This document shows positions 11,257-21,972 of a stretch of 64,000 bases of DNA, piece by piece. Origin of the DNA: Absidia repens (Eukaryota; Mucoromycota; Mucoromycetes; Mucorales; Cunninghamellaceae); assembly GCA_002105175.1 (NCBI GenBank), contig MCGE01000010.1:682001-746000 (forward strand), written 5' to 3'. The position numbers were made by a program, and so were the translations under genes. Position 1 is the first letter of the stretch; each line of letters begins with the position of its first letter. The notes beneath the pieces were generated by a model. That model did no database searches. It was given only the letters and a program-made list of their open reading frames with translations, and had not been told where the DNA came from.

Positions 11257-12476
11257 ATGGCCTATAATCCTAACCAATACGGTGGCTATCAACAATCTCC
11301 ACCTCCAACTCAACAACAATCTTATGGGTCTCCTCATGTCGGCGGCGGGGCTCCACAAAACCAATATAACCAATCTGCATCTCAACAGCAACAACAAGGT
11401 TACGGCAATTATGGTGCTCCTCCCCCTCCTCAGCAACAACAAGGTTACCCACCTCAAAACTATGGTAATTCTAAAACATGCTTCTTTATATATATATATT
11501 TCATCTCGTTGATTCACACACTTTTTTCATGCATTCAAATAGGTGGACCTCCCCCTCCACCTCCAAAGCAACAGGGACAAGGTCCGCCTCCTGGTGCCGA
11601 CCCTCAACTCTGGAGCTGGTTCGCTGCCGTCGATACTGATCATTCCGGGCAACTCACGGTAGATGAACTTCAACGTGCCTTGGTGAATGGTGATTGGAGC
11701 CCGTTCAATATTGAAACGGTATGGTAAAATATATTAATATAGTGTCTTTTTATTGATGACTGACTCGATCTCTTTGCTCTTTGCCTTTCACCAAACTAGG
11801 TGCGATTGATGATCGGCATGTTTGATACCGGTAAGTGAAAACATAAGAGGACTATTAGTATTATATGTATATATACATGTAAGATGGTTCGGACTGCTGA
11901 GGCTGAGTATATTACTTTACTGACCAATGAATGAATTTTATTCTTGCAGACAATACTGGCACCATTGATTTCCAAGAATTTGCAGGTTTATGGAAGTATA
12001 TTGAAGATTGGAAAAAATGCTTCCAAACATTTGATGCAGATGGTTCTGGCAGTATTGACCGCAATGAGATGCAAAATGCTTTACGGACCTTTGGCTACAA
12101 TTTATCGGATCGATTTGTCAGTGTACTGATCCAAAAGTTTGACAAATACGGTAGGAGTTGAAAAAGAAAAGAGAGTAGATGGAAATGCCAACTGTATGAT
12201 GATTGACTTCTCGTTTTTCCGGGGTTGGGAACAGGACATGGCGGTGGACAGCCAGGCAAGGGTGATGTGACTTTTGACAACTTTGTGCAAGCCTGCGTGA
12301 ATGTCAAGACGTTGACCGACTCTTTTAGATCATTTGATACGGATAACGATGGATGGATACAGATCAACTACGAACAGGTGAGCTCCAACAATGAACAGGT
12401 TAACCGATGATTCTAACCGTCCCTTATTTTATATATCAATTAGTTTTTGGAATTAGTTATCCAGCAAAAGGCATGA
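11257..12476 (+). CDS. PEF1: penta-EF-hand calcium-binding protein (peflin/ALG-2 type)
   Basis: Cytosolic Ca2+ sensor family that dimerises through the fifth EF-hand and binds membranes or adaptors on calcium. Exons 11257-11464, 11543-11718, 11800-11830, 11950-12150, 12235-12377 and 12444-12476 encode 263 residues. The N-terminal 90 residues are rich in Gly, Pro, Gln and Tyr, as in peflin. Five EF-hands follow: DTDHSGQLTVDEL, DTDNTGTIDFQEF, DADGSGSIDRNEM, a degenerate fourth loop with a glycine-rich insertion (DKYG...GDVTFDNF), and DTDNDGWIQI. The last exon codes for only ten residues, so a gene finder could miss it. Yeast Pef1 is the likely counterpart. Confidence 0.92.
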
Positions 12477-13667
12477 AGCATGAATCCCTTCATAGGCCTT
12501 TAGTTTAGTTTACCTTGATTTAGTTTAGTTTATTTGCGTCTTATCTTAATCCACCTTACATTACTTTACTTCACCTAATTTGATTCCATATTTATGAACA
12601 GCTTTATTACTTCACTTTACTTTGCCTTTTTCCTTCTTATCCTTACGTATATAAATTACCCCTTCAATAAATTTTCTGTTGCTTTACTAGAGCTTAAAAA
12701 CAAAAAATAAAGGAACAAAATTATTTTGGGATGTTGGGTGAACTGAATGCGGTCTTTAGACAGAATGATTCCTGTGCAAGTGACATAACTTCGGGCAAAC
12801 AATTTGAAAAATGAGTGTAAGGAACATCACTCTCAATATTAGCTTCTCTAATTAAGGAATGACAAGCTAGGAAAAATAATCCATGTGGGTTATGAGTTGG
12901 GTGGGTTAAAAAAAAAAACTGTGCGTTTATGACGGAAGAATTCTGCGTGGGTTAGAAAAAATAATAGACAATTATAATAATAATCTCTAGACGGTGTTAG
13001 GTTCATTAAATTGTTGAGAGGAAGGCGTATCAAGTCATGTTTGAAGAGGAATCTCCTTAAATCATTTAAAAACAATTTATGATATGTTATAAAACTCTTG
13101 AAGATATTCATTGAAGTTTTATAAAGATTTTTTTATTGCATAATGCACATACCATAAACAAAACTAAACAGGTAATCAATTCTTCGGCGAGTGTCAAATT
13201 ATTTTACACTAAAAGGGCGAATGGGGTAAATCATTCTACAGAAGAAGCGGGTAGAACTAAGCTAGGAAAAGTCGTTCTTTATTGAGTGCGAAAGCATCAT
13301 GCGAAGATAATTAACGGTTCTGAATGTTGATGATTGTTATATTGAGAAGAGAGAATTATCATGCCACCATCATTGCATACTTTTGGTTGTTGTAGAAAAA
13401 TAAAAAAAAAGAAGACGAAGTTGCCTTTCTACCGACAGCATACTGCCATGATAGATGTGAGCCGCTGTTGAATGTTAGGACATGTTGTAAAAGAAAGACA
13501 GAGTCTTAGTGCAGCCGATGTTGGCTGTTATAAAATAAATAGCGACCCTCTGTTCCACGGATGCTACATGGTGTTGTTATAACAAAGAGAAGCAGAAAAA
13601 GAGTGGTTCCTATTTTGTGATGGGAACAGAAAATAAAATCGCAAAGCCGAATCTCACCACAAAAACC

Positions 13668-13737
13668 ATTTCAAATCCCGCCCACGTGGATTTTTATTTT
13701 CCCAATTTTTTTATTTGGTGCGCTCTCTCTTTCTTTT

Positions 13738-13768
<31 letters not shown>

Positions 13769-14215
13769 TTTCAGCGACATTCAACTCCTTTGATCTTGGA
13801 ATAGTGTCAGGACAAGTTTAAAAAGGGTTTCAGCTCAAAGATTACAAGATGCATGGGGAAACCTTTCATTATGGATTCAGGATTTAGAACCACCATTAGT
13901 TAGCGCTTTGCAGCCTTCATTAGCTTATTTTAGTATTAGTTTGTCCATAGTTTGAACGTATATTTGACTAAAATATGTCTATTTTTACTTGCTTCAATAA
14001 AAATGTTCCAGTAGTCTTTCTCATATCATATGCAAAAGATCTCATTTCTACTACCATTACCGCTTTTGATTAGTATTGGCAATTGTTATGCTTCAGTAAA
14101 AGATATTCTTTTAATTTTTATTATACATTATACAGTATATTAGCTATCTTTTTATAACATTACATTTTGTTTAGTGTTGGCCTTTCTTCAGATCTTCCAT
14201 TATTCTCCCTAACGC
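13668..14215 (+). repeat. dispersed repeat family, copy A
   Basis: Starts with ATTTCAAATCCCGCCCACGTGG (split as ATTTCAAAT and CCCGCCCACGTGG), then an A/T and pyrimidine tract, then the core AGATTACAAGATGCATGGGG at about 13840, GTTTGTCCATAGTTTG at about 13940, TTGCTTCAATAAAA at about 13990 and a 3' part with GTTTAGTGTTGGCC. The same order of blocks occurs in copies B, C and E. Weaker similarity to copy C extends upstream, for example TATTGAGAAGAGAGAA at about 13341. The copy has a 1-nt deletion in the core (AAACCTTTC). Confidence 0.85.
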
Positions 14216-15700
14216 CATCTTTCAACCTTTTTTATTTTCGGTGCTTTTATCTTGTCCCGATCATAAGTCGCTTGCGTAGATGTAGTAACATATTTCTGCG
14301 GTGCCATTCAGCATCACCACAAAACACTCATGGTAGACTGTTTGTATTAGTATTGTTCAAAACTACTATTAATATACAATAAAGGTTCCTCAAAATATTT
14401 GGTTTCATGGTTGTTATGTGAAAGTTCAGGAGGGTGGGGTTACGATCGAGCCGATTATGGCTTATTGTTTATGATAACGGTTACAATGTGGAAAATAGAG
14501 GAATTAGGTGTGGACGGATTTAGTGCATTTAACCTAACGGTATTGAATGAGGGGTTGGAGAGTTGGGTTGCGTTTTAAACGATTGAACAATAACATAGAT
14601 ATTATTATACGCTTCCGTTCGACCAAATTCGATATTAATAGAATCTAAACAATAAATGCTACATTATGAAAGTAGAACCGAGATAATAAACATAAAAATC
14701 TCCAGGCTCGTTTTGGTAGAAAAGTGAATGTTGGTCAAGATATACAGAAAAGAATATACAAGGATTTTGGGGACACTTCAATGGTGTATATTATGCAGTT
14801 GGCTGGGACCTCTGCCCTCGGAAAAAAAGGTGATAGGATTTGCTCGTAAACGTCAGTCTAAATATGACTTTGAAATCTCAGGGGATCGACTCGAATTATT
14901 CCCTGCCTCATGAGGATACGTTAATTATTTTGTATTAAAAGTCCAACACAGCTTTCAAATGTATCGTTTTCAGCCAAGATACTGACCAAGTTTAGTACCT
15001 CATTCCTACCCAACCCAGGGGCTGCTCAGGTCAACATGAAATTTAGTTTGCCTTATCAGACCAACAAGATAATTATTTTTTGTTAAAACCTCCCCAGGGA
15101 TAATCGTTTTCCTCATAAACTAGCTCCAGGCAGAATAATCGTCCTTGCGTTGCTAGTCATTCCTACTACGATCATAATAAGCTACCCTGTTCGCTTGAAA
15201 TCACTTCGTGACCACATGTATGAAAGAACATAGAAAATCCCCCCAACTTATGATGTAGTCCCACCAAGCGGCTTAAGAAGTCGCCTATATTAATAACAGG
15301 TGTTAGTAAAAATACCTGCCACAGCACTGTATTGGGCTTTCCAAACCAATGAAGAAATTACATAAATACACATCACATACATGTAGACTGTAGTTTTTAT
15401 TGTAGAAATTACTCTCATTTTTACTTAATTGAGGTGTATTAATCAAAAATTGATAATAGGGGGGGAGCAAAGAAAAAACTATAACTAATAGCATGGGTAC
15501 AAAGAAGGTTGTATGACGATGCTACATATAATAATGAGCGGAAAACCGTTTCGGTTCGTCAAATATCAATGGTACACTTGGTGTTTCCAAATGATCCAAG
15601 GTGACCGAACTGGGAAAGAGTTAATAGAGTCTAGAGAAATAAAAAATAATGCACGTCAAGGCTCACAAAAAAAAACCCCCTCTGCGAGACCACTGAAATT

Positions 15701-16243
15701 ATTTCAAATGCCGCCCACGTGTATATTTATTTACTCTCAATTTTGTGGCGCTCTCTTTTTCTTCTCTTTTTCTTTTTTCTTTTCTTTTTTTTTCTTCCTC
15801 ATTCAACTTCTATGGAGTTAAGTTGAACTTAGATTAGTGTCAGGACTAGTTTAGAAGGGGTTGAGCTCAGGGATTACAAGATGCATAGGGAAACCCTTTC
15901 ATTTTGGATCTAGGATTTGGGACCATTAGTCAACTTTTTGAAGCCTCCATTAACTTAGTTTAGTATTAATTTGCCCATAGTTTGTATCTTTATCTAAATA
16001 AAATAAGTGTCTTTTTATTTGCTTCAATGAAAAATGTTCCTTTAGTCTATGTCATGTCTTGTGCAATAGATTCATTTTTTTTTTACCATCACACCTTTTT
16101 GATTAGTATTGATCTTGTTGTACTTCCTTATGAAATATCCTTCCAGTCATTTTCATACTTTGTACAGTATATTAGTTCCCATTTTACAATCGCTCCTTCA
16201 GATTAGTGCTGACCTTTCTCCAGATCCCTCGTTAGTCTCCCTC
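15701..16243 (+). repeat. dispersed repeat family, copy B
   Basis: Same block order as copy A: ATTTCAAATGCCGCCCACGTG (CACGTG at 15716-15721), pyrimidine tract to about 15800, GTCAGGACTAGTTTAGAAGG, core GGGATTACAAGATGCAT at about 15870, CCATAGTTTG, AATAAAATAAGTG, TTGCTTCAATGAAAAATG, CAGTATATTAG and GATTAGTGCTGACCTTT. No intact coding frame. Confidence 0.85.
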
Positions 16244-16368
16244 TTGCTAGCTTTATTAGATTCTTAGATCGCTGTTGATTGTTGCAGTATATGTTTATGC
16301 TTGAATAAAATATATCCTCTTTCTTTTCCGTCAACTTCTACTATCAGACACATCCGATATTGTCTATT

Positions 16369-16370
<2 letters not shown>

Positions 16371-16406
<36 letters not shown>
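16371..16406. repeat. 36-nt T homopolymer
   Basis: Uninterrupted T run just downstream of repeat copy B. One of the two longest homopolymers in the window. Length may vary or be a sequencing estimate. Confidence 0.9.
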
Positions 16407-16407
<1 letters not shown>

Positions 16408-17524
16408 TGAATGATAAGGGATAACATTATGTCATATACGACAATGGTTACGGTGACGCTTGGGAGAGAATTTCTGAATAATCAGTATTACTTGCTTAGT
16501 TGATGCTCCTTATGAGCGTGTTTCAGCGATATATTTTAGCCGGCATTTGTAAGAAAGGCTTATGCTTCATCATATTCTTTCATATGTGATAGAGAATTGC
16601 AGATGTCTTTTGGAGCTGTACTTCAGAATGAGATTGTTTGTAGTCGTCAGTGTTTATTGTTGATTATTTGTAGAAGTAACAGTATGTTGTAATGCAGTTC
16701 GAGTTGGAGCCTGTCGATGAATTTAATTTACATGCATATTGAAATTTATTAGGGTTTTTTTTCTGATGGATCGCTCTACTTTGCTACGGCTGTTAACAGC
16801 ACTGAAATTGATATTGTTTGTATTGGCGATGTATCATATCTAAGTATTCATATATATGAGGTTTGCCATGATACAGGGGACATTGAGGACATTGATTGTT
16901 AGTAATATTTCATTGGTAAACGATTATTTTCTTTAAATCAAGCTGCGGTATGGGTAATGGGAATGTTTATGGGTTGAATCCTTACAAGCCATCATTTCCT
17001 TTGTCTTTGAAAATACTGAGCGGTGAGCACCCATGTGAAAATCGTAGATTGTAATTTGTTGTTGTCTACAATGTAGAATAAAGTCTTTAATCCCTAGCGA
17101 CTCACTATCATGGTCATCCATCTCCGACAACGCGGGTTCAGTGGAAACCGAACGACAATTCAGACGCTCGATGATCATTCTTCTGTTTCTTTTTTCACAC
17201 ACAATACATAAAAAGTCATTGTCCATCTTATCATTATCACTGATTCTATTTTTCCAATAACACATAACCATTTTGTCACACTAAAAAACCCCATGAGGCT
17301 ATATTAAAACAACGAATTGACATATAAAGATAGAATACATTTATTTATTTATTTTGTTTTTTTTGGGGGGAGGACAGGGAGAGAAGGGATCAAGCACCTT
17401 GTTTGTATAATATATAACTACCAATCATCATCCACACTATCACTATCAAATAAACAAATATAAATAATACAAACAGAACATAATATAAGGGAATGAAGGG
17501 GGAATAACTAATCTAATAACTAAT

Positions 17525-18670
17525 CTAAATGGGTAAATTTGCAGGAACAATGTCATCAATGATACCACTGCCCAAGCACCAGTCCCTATCCCAAATCACC
17601 ACCTGCTGTCCTCTGGCCATAGCACGAATAGGTTGTTCAAAAGTCACACGGTATCGACCATCGTCATCTTGAGTGAGACGTGCTTTGAGTGGTTGTTGCC
17701 TGTACCTAACTTGGGCCATTACGTTGATCGACGGTGAAGATGGGCGATAGGTGTGTATCCAAGTCCAATGTCGTGCAATACAAGCTTGGTGAAAGAGAGC
17801 TGGATGGGTCGACCCTGGCACGCATAAAAGTGTATTTGATTCCATGTCCTTGTGAGCAACAAACCATTTATGAGAACCATGGTGAATATGGGCCGCCTGA
17901 CCTATCGTGTATCCAAACAATCCTTTATGTTCCCCAATGATTTTTCCAGATTCGAGGTCCATCGCCTGGCCAGCCGGTTGATCAATGTACTGTCCTAAGA
18001 AGTCTGCGAACTTGCGATGTTGACCCACGAAACATATCCCATAACTTTCCCGTTTTGTAGCCACTTGCAGTAAACCCATGTCGTGTGCCATTTGCTTCAC
18101 CTGACGTTTGGAAGGAATGTCGCCCAAGGGAAAGATCGTCCGTTGTAAAGCTGTCCATGGTACGGTTGACAAGTAGTATGATTGATCCTTAGCTGGCTCC
18201 CTTCCCCGTAAGAGTCGTCCATACCCGTCCGTTCGGCAGTAATGCCCAGTTGCTAACCATGCATCGTCAGGAATCTTGTTGAGTAATGAGCCAAACTTGA
18301 TATGTTGATTGCATAAAACATCCGGATTAGGTGTCAGGCCAGCTGCGTAATCATCCAAAGTGTCTTGAAATACTTGATGCCAATAATCCTTAACGAAATC
18401 AACTTGCTTACAGGGAATGTCGAGTTGTTGACAGACTTGCTGTACATCGTGCCAATCTTGTTCACTAGGACAGACACCCCGTTCATCACGTGTATCCCAG
18501 TTCTTCATATAAAACCCTTCGACATCGAATCCTTGTTGTTTCAATAAAGCTGCTGAGACACTGGAATCCACTCCACCGGACATGGCCATCACCACACGAT
18601 CACCCTTTTTTGGTAGTCGACGTTGTGTTGTCAAACGTAATTTCAACCCATGCCACAGAGATCCAAGCAT
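17525..18670 (-). CDS. TRMU: mitochondrial tRNA-specific 2-thiouridylase (MnmA/TRMU/Slm3)
   Basis: Adds the 2-thio group to the wobble uridine of mitochondrial tRNAs for Lys, Glu and Gln. Single-exon gene, 381 residues from the chosen start. The ATP-binding PP-loop AMSGGVDSSVSA, the Mg/ATP segment GFYMKNWD, the first catalytic Cys in NPDVLCNQHIKFG, the GHYCR motif and the second catalytic Cys in SYGICFVGQ are all visible, followed by the C-terminal beta-barrel. The open frame continues upstream to 18775, but that part is translated pyrimidine leader (hydrophobic, F/S/L-rich). The Met at 18668-18670 begins a basic, amphipathic stretch (WHGLKLRLTTQRR) that fits a mitochondrial presequence. Head-to-head with the kinase gene. 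Confidence 0.93.
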   Translation of the reverse strand: MLGSLWHGLKLRLTTQRRLPKKGDRVVMAMSGGVDSSVSAALLKQQGFDVEGFYMKNWDTRDERGVCPSEQDWHDVQQVCQQLDIPCKQVDFVKDYWHQVFQDTLDDYAAGLTPNPDVLCNQHIKFGSLLNKIPDDAWLATGHYCRTDGYGRLLRGREPAKDQSYYLSTVPWTALQRTIFPLGDIPSKRQVKQMAHDMGLLQVATKRESYGICFVGQHRKFADFLGQYIDQPAGQAMDLESGKIIGEHKGLFGYTIGQAAHIHHGSHKWFVAHKDMESNTLLCVPGSTHPALFHQACIARHWTWIHTYRPSSPSINVMAQVRYRQQPLKARLTQDDDGRYRVTFEQPIRAMARGQQVVIWDRDWCLGSGIIDDIVPANLPI

Positions 18671-19386
18671 ATAGAAGAATGAAAAGTACAGCGGAGCAAA
18701 AAGCAAAGAAAAGGAAACAGGGGCAGAAACAGGAAGTAAAATTTTTTTGTCGGTAAATGAAATTGCCTGTACCATATAGGATTTTGCACTGAAATCTATA
18801 AGAACTGTAGTAAAAAAAAAAAAAAAGAAAAAGGAAGGTTAACGTGCGATCATCTCAATCTAATAGTATTGATTAGAATATAAGATAGCACATCCACATC
18901 CATTGGTCTCATTGATCATATCTGATATCTGAATATTAAGCACTGACCTTTATTAAACACGTGAGTAATAATCATGAGTCCTCAGAATAAAAAAAATTGA
19001 CGTGTTCCACTCTCTGAAAAGGCTCAGACTTTTAATATGACCTGAAAAAGCAATGATGTTTTCATTGACAGAGCTTATTTGTCTTGGTACAAAGAAGGTT
19101 TCAAGGCAAATTTGTTTCATCTTCCTTCCGTCACACCTTGTTATGGTAACTCCATCCTGATGATGGAGGATTTTTATAAACTCCTCAATTGTTCTATCTG
19201 CCTTTCTTTTTTTTTTTGTCTCTCCTCCCCCCAAATTTTTTATTTTCGCCCGAGTCTGTAAAAAATCACTCCTCCCTTTTTCCTCTATAAAAATCCCTCA
19301 ATTAACACTTTTTTTTTTCTATTCCTTCTTCTTCTTGTCCACATTGTCCAATTTCATTTTACTACTCTTTTTGAAAATACTATAGC
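18671..19386. other. intergenic spacer, divergent TRMU/kinase promoters
   Basis: AT-rich spacer holding the two divergent leaders. No supported gene; short antisense frames at 18953-19261 are unsupported. Confidence 0.5.
19286..19293 (+). promoter_or_regulatory. TATA-box candidate upstream of the kinase gene
   Basis: TATAAAAA lies 94 bases before the kinase start codon, followed by a pyrimidine-rich leader (TTTTTTTTTCTATTCCTTC). Position and context fit a core promoter, but no transcript data are available. Confidence 0.4.
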
Positions 19387-21137
19387 ATGATTTCAATTCA
19401 TACAAATGGTATGATCTCGTCAGGTCGACCCCAAGTTCCAAGTCCGACTTTGTCACATACTATTGCTTCGCACCGTCATCTCCATACCAATGATACTGAA
19501 ATTATCGATGTACCTGAATTGACAAAACGATTACAAATTGCTGTATCCTCCCCTCGAAGACATCCATTTCCCACTACCAATAATAAATCGCCCAATAATA
19601 CCCCTCCCCCTACCACTTATTCATCAAGTATTTCCTCCTCATCCTCCTCCAGCTCCTCATCATGCCCATCACCCATTTTATCACCATCTTTACCTCCACA
19701 ATTTATATTCAAACGCCCTGAATATAATGATCATTATCATCAAACTCATTTTCATCATCATTCACGTATTAATCATGATCATTCATCGACTTGGCTTGAT
19801 CGACTCTCTTTTTTGGTGAACATTCGACTTCAACGACCCCTTCCTTCAACACTACAACCAAACCAGTTGATTTTACTTTTGCAAATGAATTTCACCATGA
19901 TTTGGAAACTCGTTATGGTAAATGGGGTAAGTTCAAAATTATTATTTTTAGTTTTATGCAAAAGCGCTATTATTTTTCATTCTTTGAGGCATATTTGCCG
20001 GCAAGCTCCTCAGGCAAAAAAAATAAATAAATTGTGCTTGCCATTTTTAACCTCCGATTTTTTTTACCCCTGAATTTTAGGTCGATATATTGGTAAAGGT
20101 GCTGGTGGTTCAGTACGATTGATTAGAAGAACTCAAGATCACTCCATTTTGGCGGTCAAACAATTTAGAAAACAGCTGACTCAAGAAAATGAAAAAGACT
20201 ACATCAAGAAATTAACAGCCGAGTTCTGTATTGGGTCCACTTTACATCATCCTAATATTATTGCTATTCTGGATATGGTACAGGAAGAAGATGGTCAGTT
20301 TTATCAAGTCATGGCCTATGCTCCAAATGATCTTTTTAACATTGTAATGAGTGGCATGATGTCTCGTGAAGAAATGGCTTGCTGCTGGCGTCAACTTCTG
20401 AATGGCTTGGAATATTTACATGAAAAAATGGGTATTGCTCATCGGGATCTGAAATTGGATAACCTTGTTCTCGACCAATATGGTATTCTAAAAATCATCG
20501 ATTTTGGTTGTTCCACTGTTTTCAAATATCCTTTTGACTCCACCGTTCAATTAACAAAAGGTATTAAAAGAAAAAATCATGATTATACTGATATTTTCTG
20601 TGTGATGACGATTGTGACTGATTTTTCTTATTAGGCATTTACGGATCAGATCCATATATAGCCCCTGAACAATTTATCCAACCAAGATACGACCCTCGAT
20701 TATCCGATTTATGGTCCTGTGGTATCATATTTATTTGCATGACTATTAAACGGTTCCCTTGGCGTGTGCCCCGCTTATGTGACAGATCTTTCAAGCTTTT
20801 CGCCCAGCATCGCGGTTTATTGCAATTGCTTCCCAGAGAAACTCGTCCCGCTCTCACTGGCCTTTTGGAATTGGATCCCCGCAAACGGTGGACCCTTCAA
20901 CAACTCTTGAACGACGACTGGGTTCGACAAATCGATATGTGTACCGAAGAAGAACCTGGAATGAATCACGTACATCATGTCTCTACTGCAGCTCCAGATG
21001 ATAGCCATCATCGGGAAAATTTGGTTATCATGACATCGGAGGCCCCTGGTGTAGTGGCTGAAAAAGAAAGAAAACGACTTTCTCAGCAATACTATCCTCC
21101 AGTTTGCTACAATCATCATCATCCCCACAAAAAATAA
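19387..21137 (+). CDS. Ser/Thr protein kinase, HAL4/SAT4-NPR1-like
   Basis: Fungal kinases of this group tune plasma-membrane transporters and ion homeostasis. Best model: 19387-19765, 19867-19926, 20081-20560 and 20635-21137, 473 residues. The N-terminal 150 residues are Ser/Pro/His-rich and disordered. The kinase domain shows the glycine loop GKGAGGSVRL, AVKQF (catalytic Lys), HRDLKLDN, IDFGCS in place of DFG, GSDPYIAPE, and DLWSCGIIF. The wording FKYPF...KGIYGSDPYIAPE and FPWRVPR is typical of the HAL4/5 group. The first intron is inferred only to re-phase the frame (donor GTATTA at 19766, acceptor ACCAG at 19866) and is the weakest part of the model. The C-terminus is His-rich. Confidence 0.85.
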
Positions 21138-21972
21138 TAACAATATTGGTATGTTTTTCCTTTTTATATATTTTTTATTTATTTTCATTGTATACATCCG
21201 CTATCTAAATTCCCCACACATCATCAATTTTTTTTTTTTAAAACATATATCGTTCATACATTAAATCACCCTATATCTTTCATATAGTATACCAATCCTG
21301 TTTCAAATAAATATTGTATTTTTATCAAATATATAAACTAAAAAAAGACTTTACGATACTGGTGCCACTCAATAACCGAAAAAAGGGGGAGGAAAAAAAG
21401 GGGCAAATCTCGTCACTAGCGGTGATTTAATTTTTTGTCAATGACAGAGAAAAGGAGGGGAAGAGGGGTAATGTAGAGCACTGGAAGCGTTTTGTATCAC
21501 ATATTCAATGAAATAATGACACGCACAATTCGTCAGCTGCGCGTACTATTATTTGCATTATCATCCATGTAATTTTAAACGAAAAAAGCATACACCACAT
21601 CGTAGATTTTGTCACTGTATAATATGACACACCAGTTATATAATCCATTTTGATCAAAACTACATTCCAATTTGACAACAATGGAAAAAACCAACTTTTA
21701 AGCACCCATTTCCCCTTATTTTTCCACGCCTTGTCTACAAAAGTACGTCTGTGTGGTTGGCTTTTACTCCCAAGTCTCCCCTCCTTAAACCTTCTTAGTT
21801 GGCCCATTTTATTCGCACCTTTTCTTTTTATTTCATTCTCTCCTCTTTTTTCTTTTGATTACTATCTTATATTATTATCCTTTACAACATCATAAAAAAA
21901 CATTGAATGTACGATTACTAAAGTGAAAAAATTACTATCAGAAAAAATAAAACCATTGCATTTTACTTTTTG
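21138..21972. other. intergenic spacer
   Basis: AT-rich, with AATAAA-like signals for the kinase at about 21303 and pyrimidine-rich leader sequence before the channel gene. No supported gene. Confidence 0.5.

Larger units (their letters stand above)
12477..17524. other. 5-kb gene-poor region
   Basis: No supported protein gene. It holds two copies of the dispersed repeat (13668-14215 and 15701-16243), a 36-nt T tract, and otherwise AT-rich unique-looking DNA. Open frames here (for example 16933-17271, 15513-15821) lack leaders, motifs and conservation. Confidence 0.6.

Noticed and set aside
13668..14400. Interpretation of the repeat as a solo LTR
   Set aside because: No TG...CA ends, primer-binding site or matching target duplication seen, and copies are not bounded sharply.
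14818..14905. tRNA-Ser-like fragments (ACTTTGAAATCT, then GGATCGACTCGAATTATTCC)
   Set aside because: The T-arm consensus is broken and I could not pair an acceptor stem or D-arm. At most a chance match or an old relic.
16933..17271. 112-codon minus-strand open frame
   Set aside because: No pyrimidine leader, no recognised motif and no splice context; lies in the gene-poor region.
18671..18775. Upstream 35-codon extension of the TRMU frame
   Set aside because: It is hydrophobic because it translates a pyrimidine-rich leader; the Met at 18670 gives a normal mitochondrial presequence.
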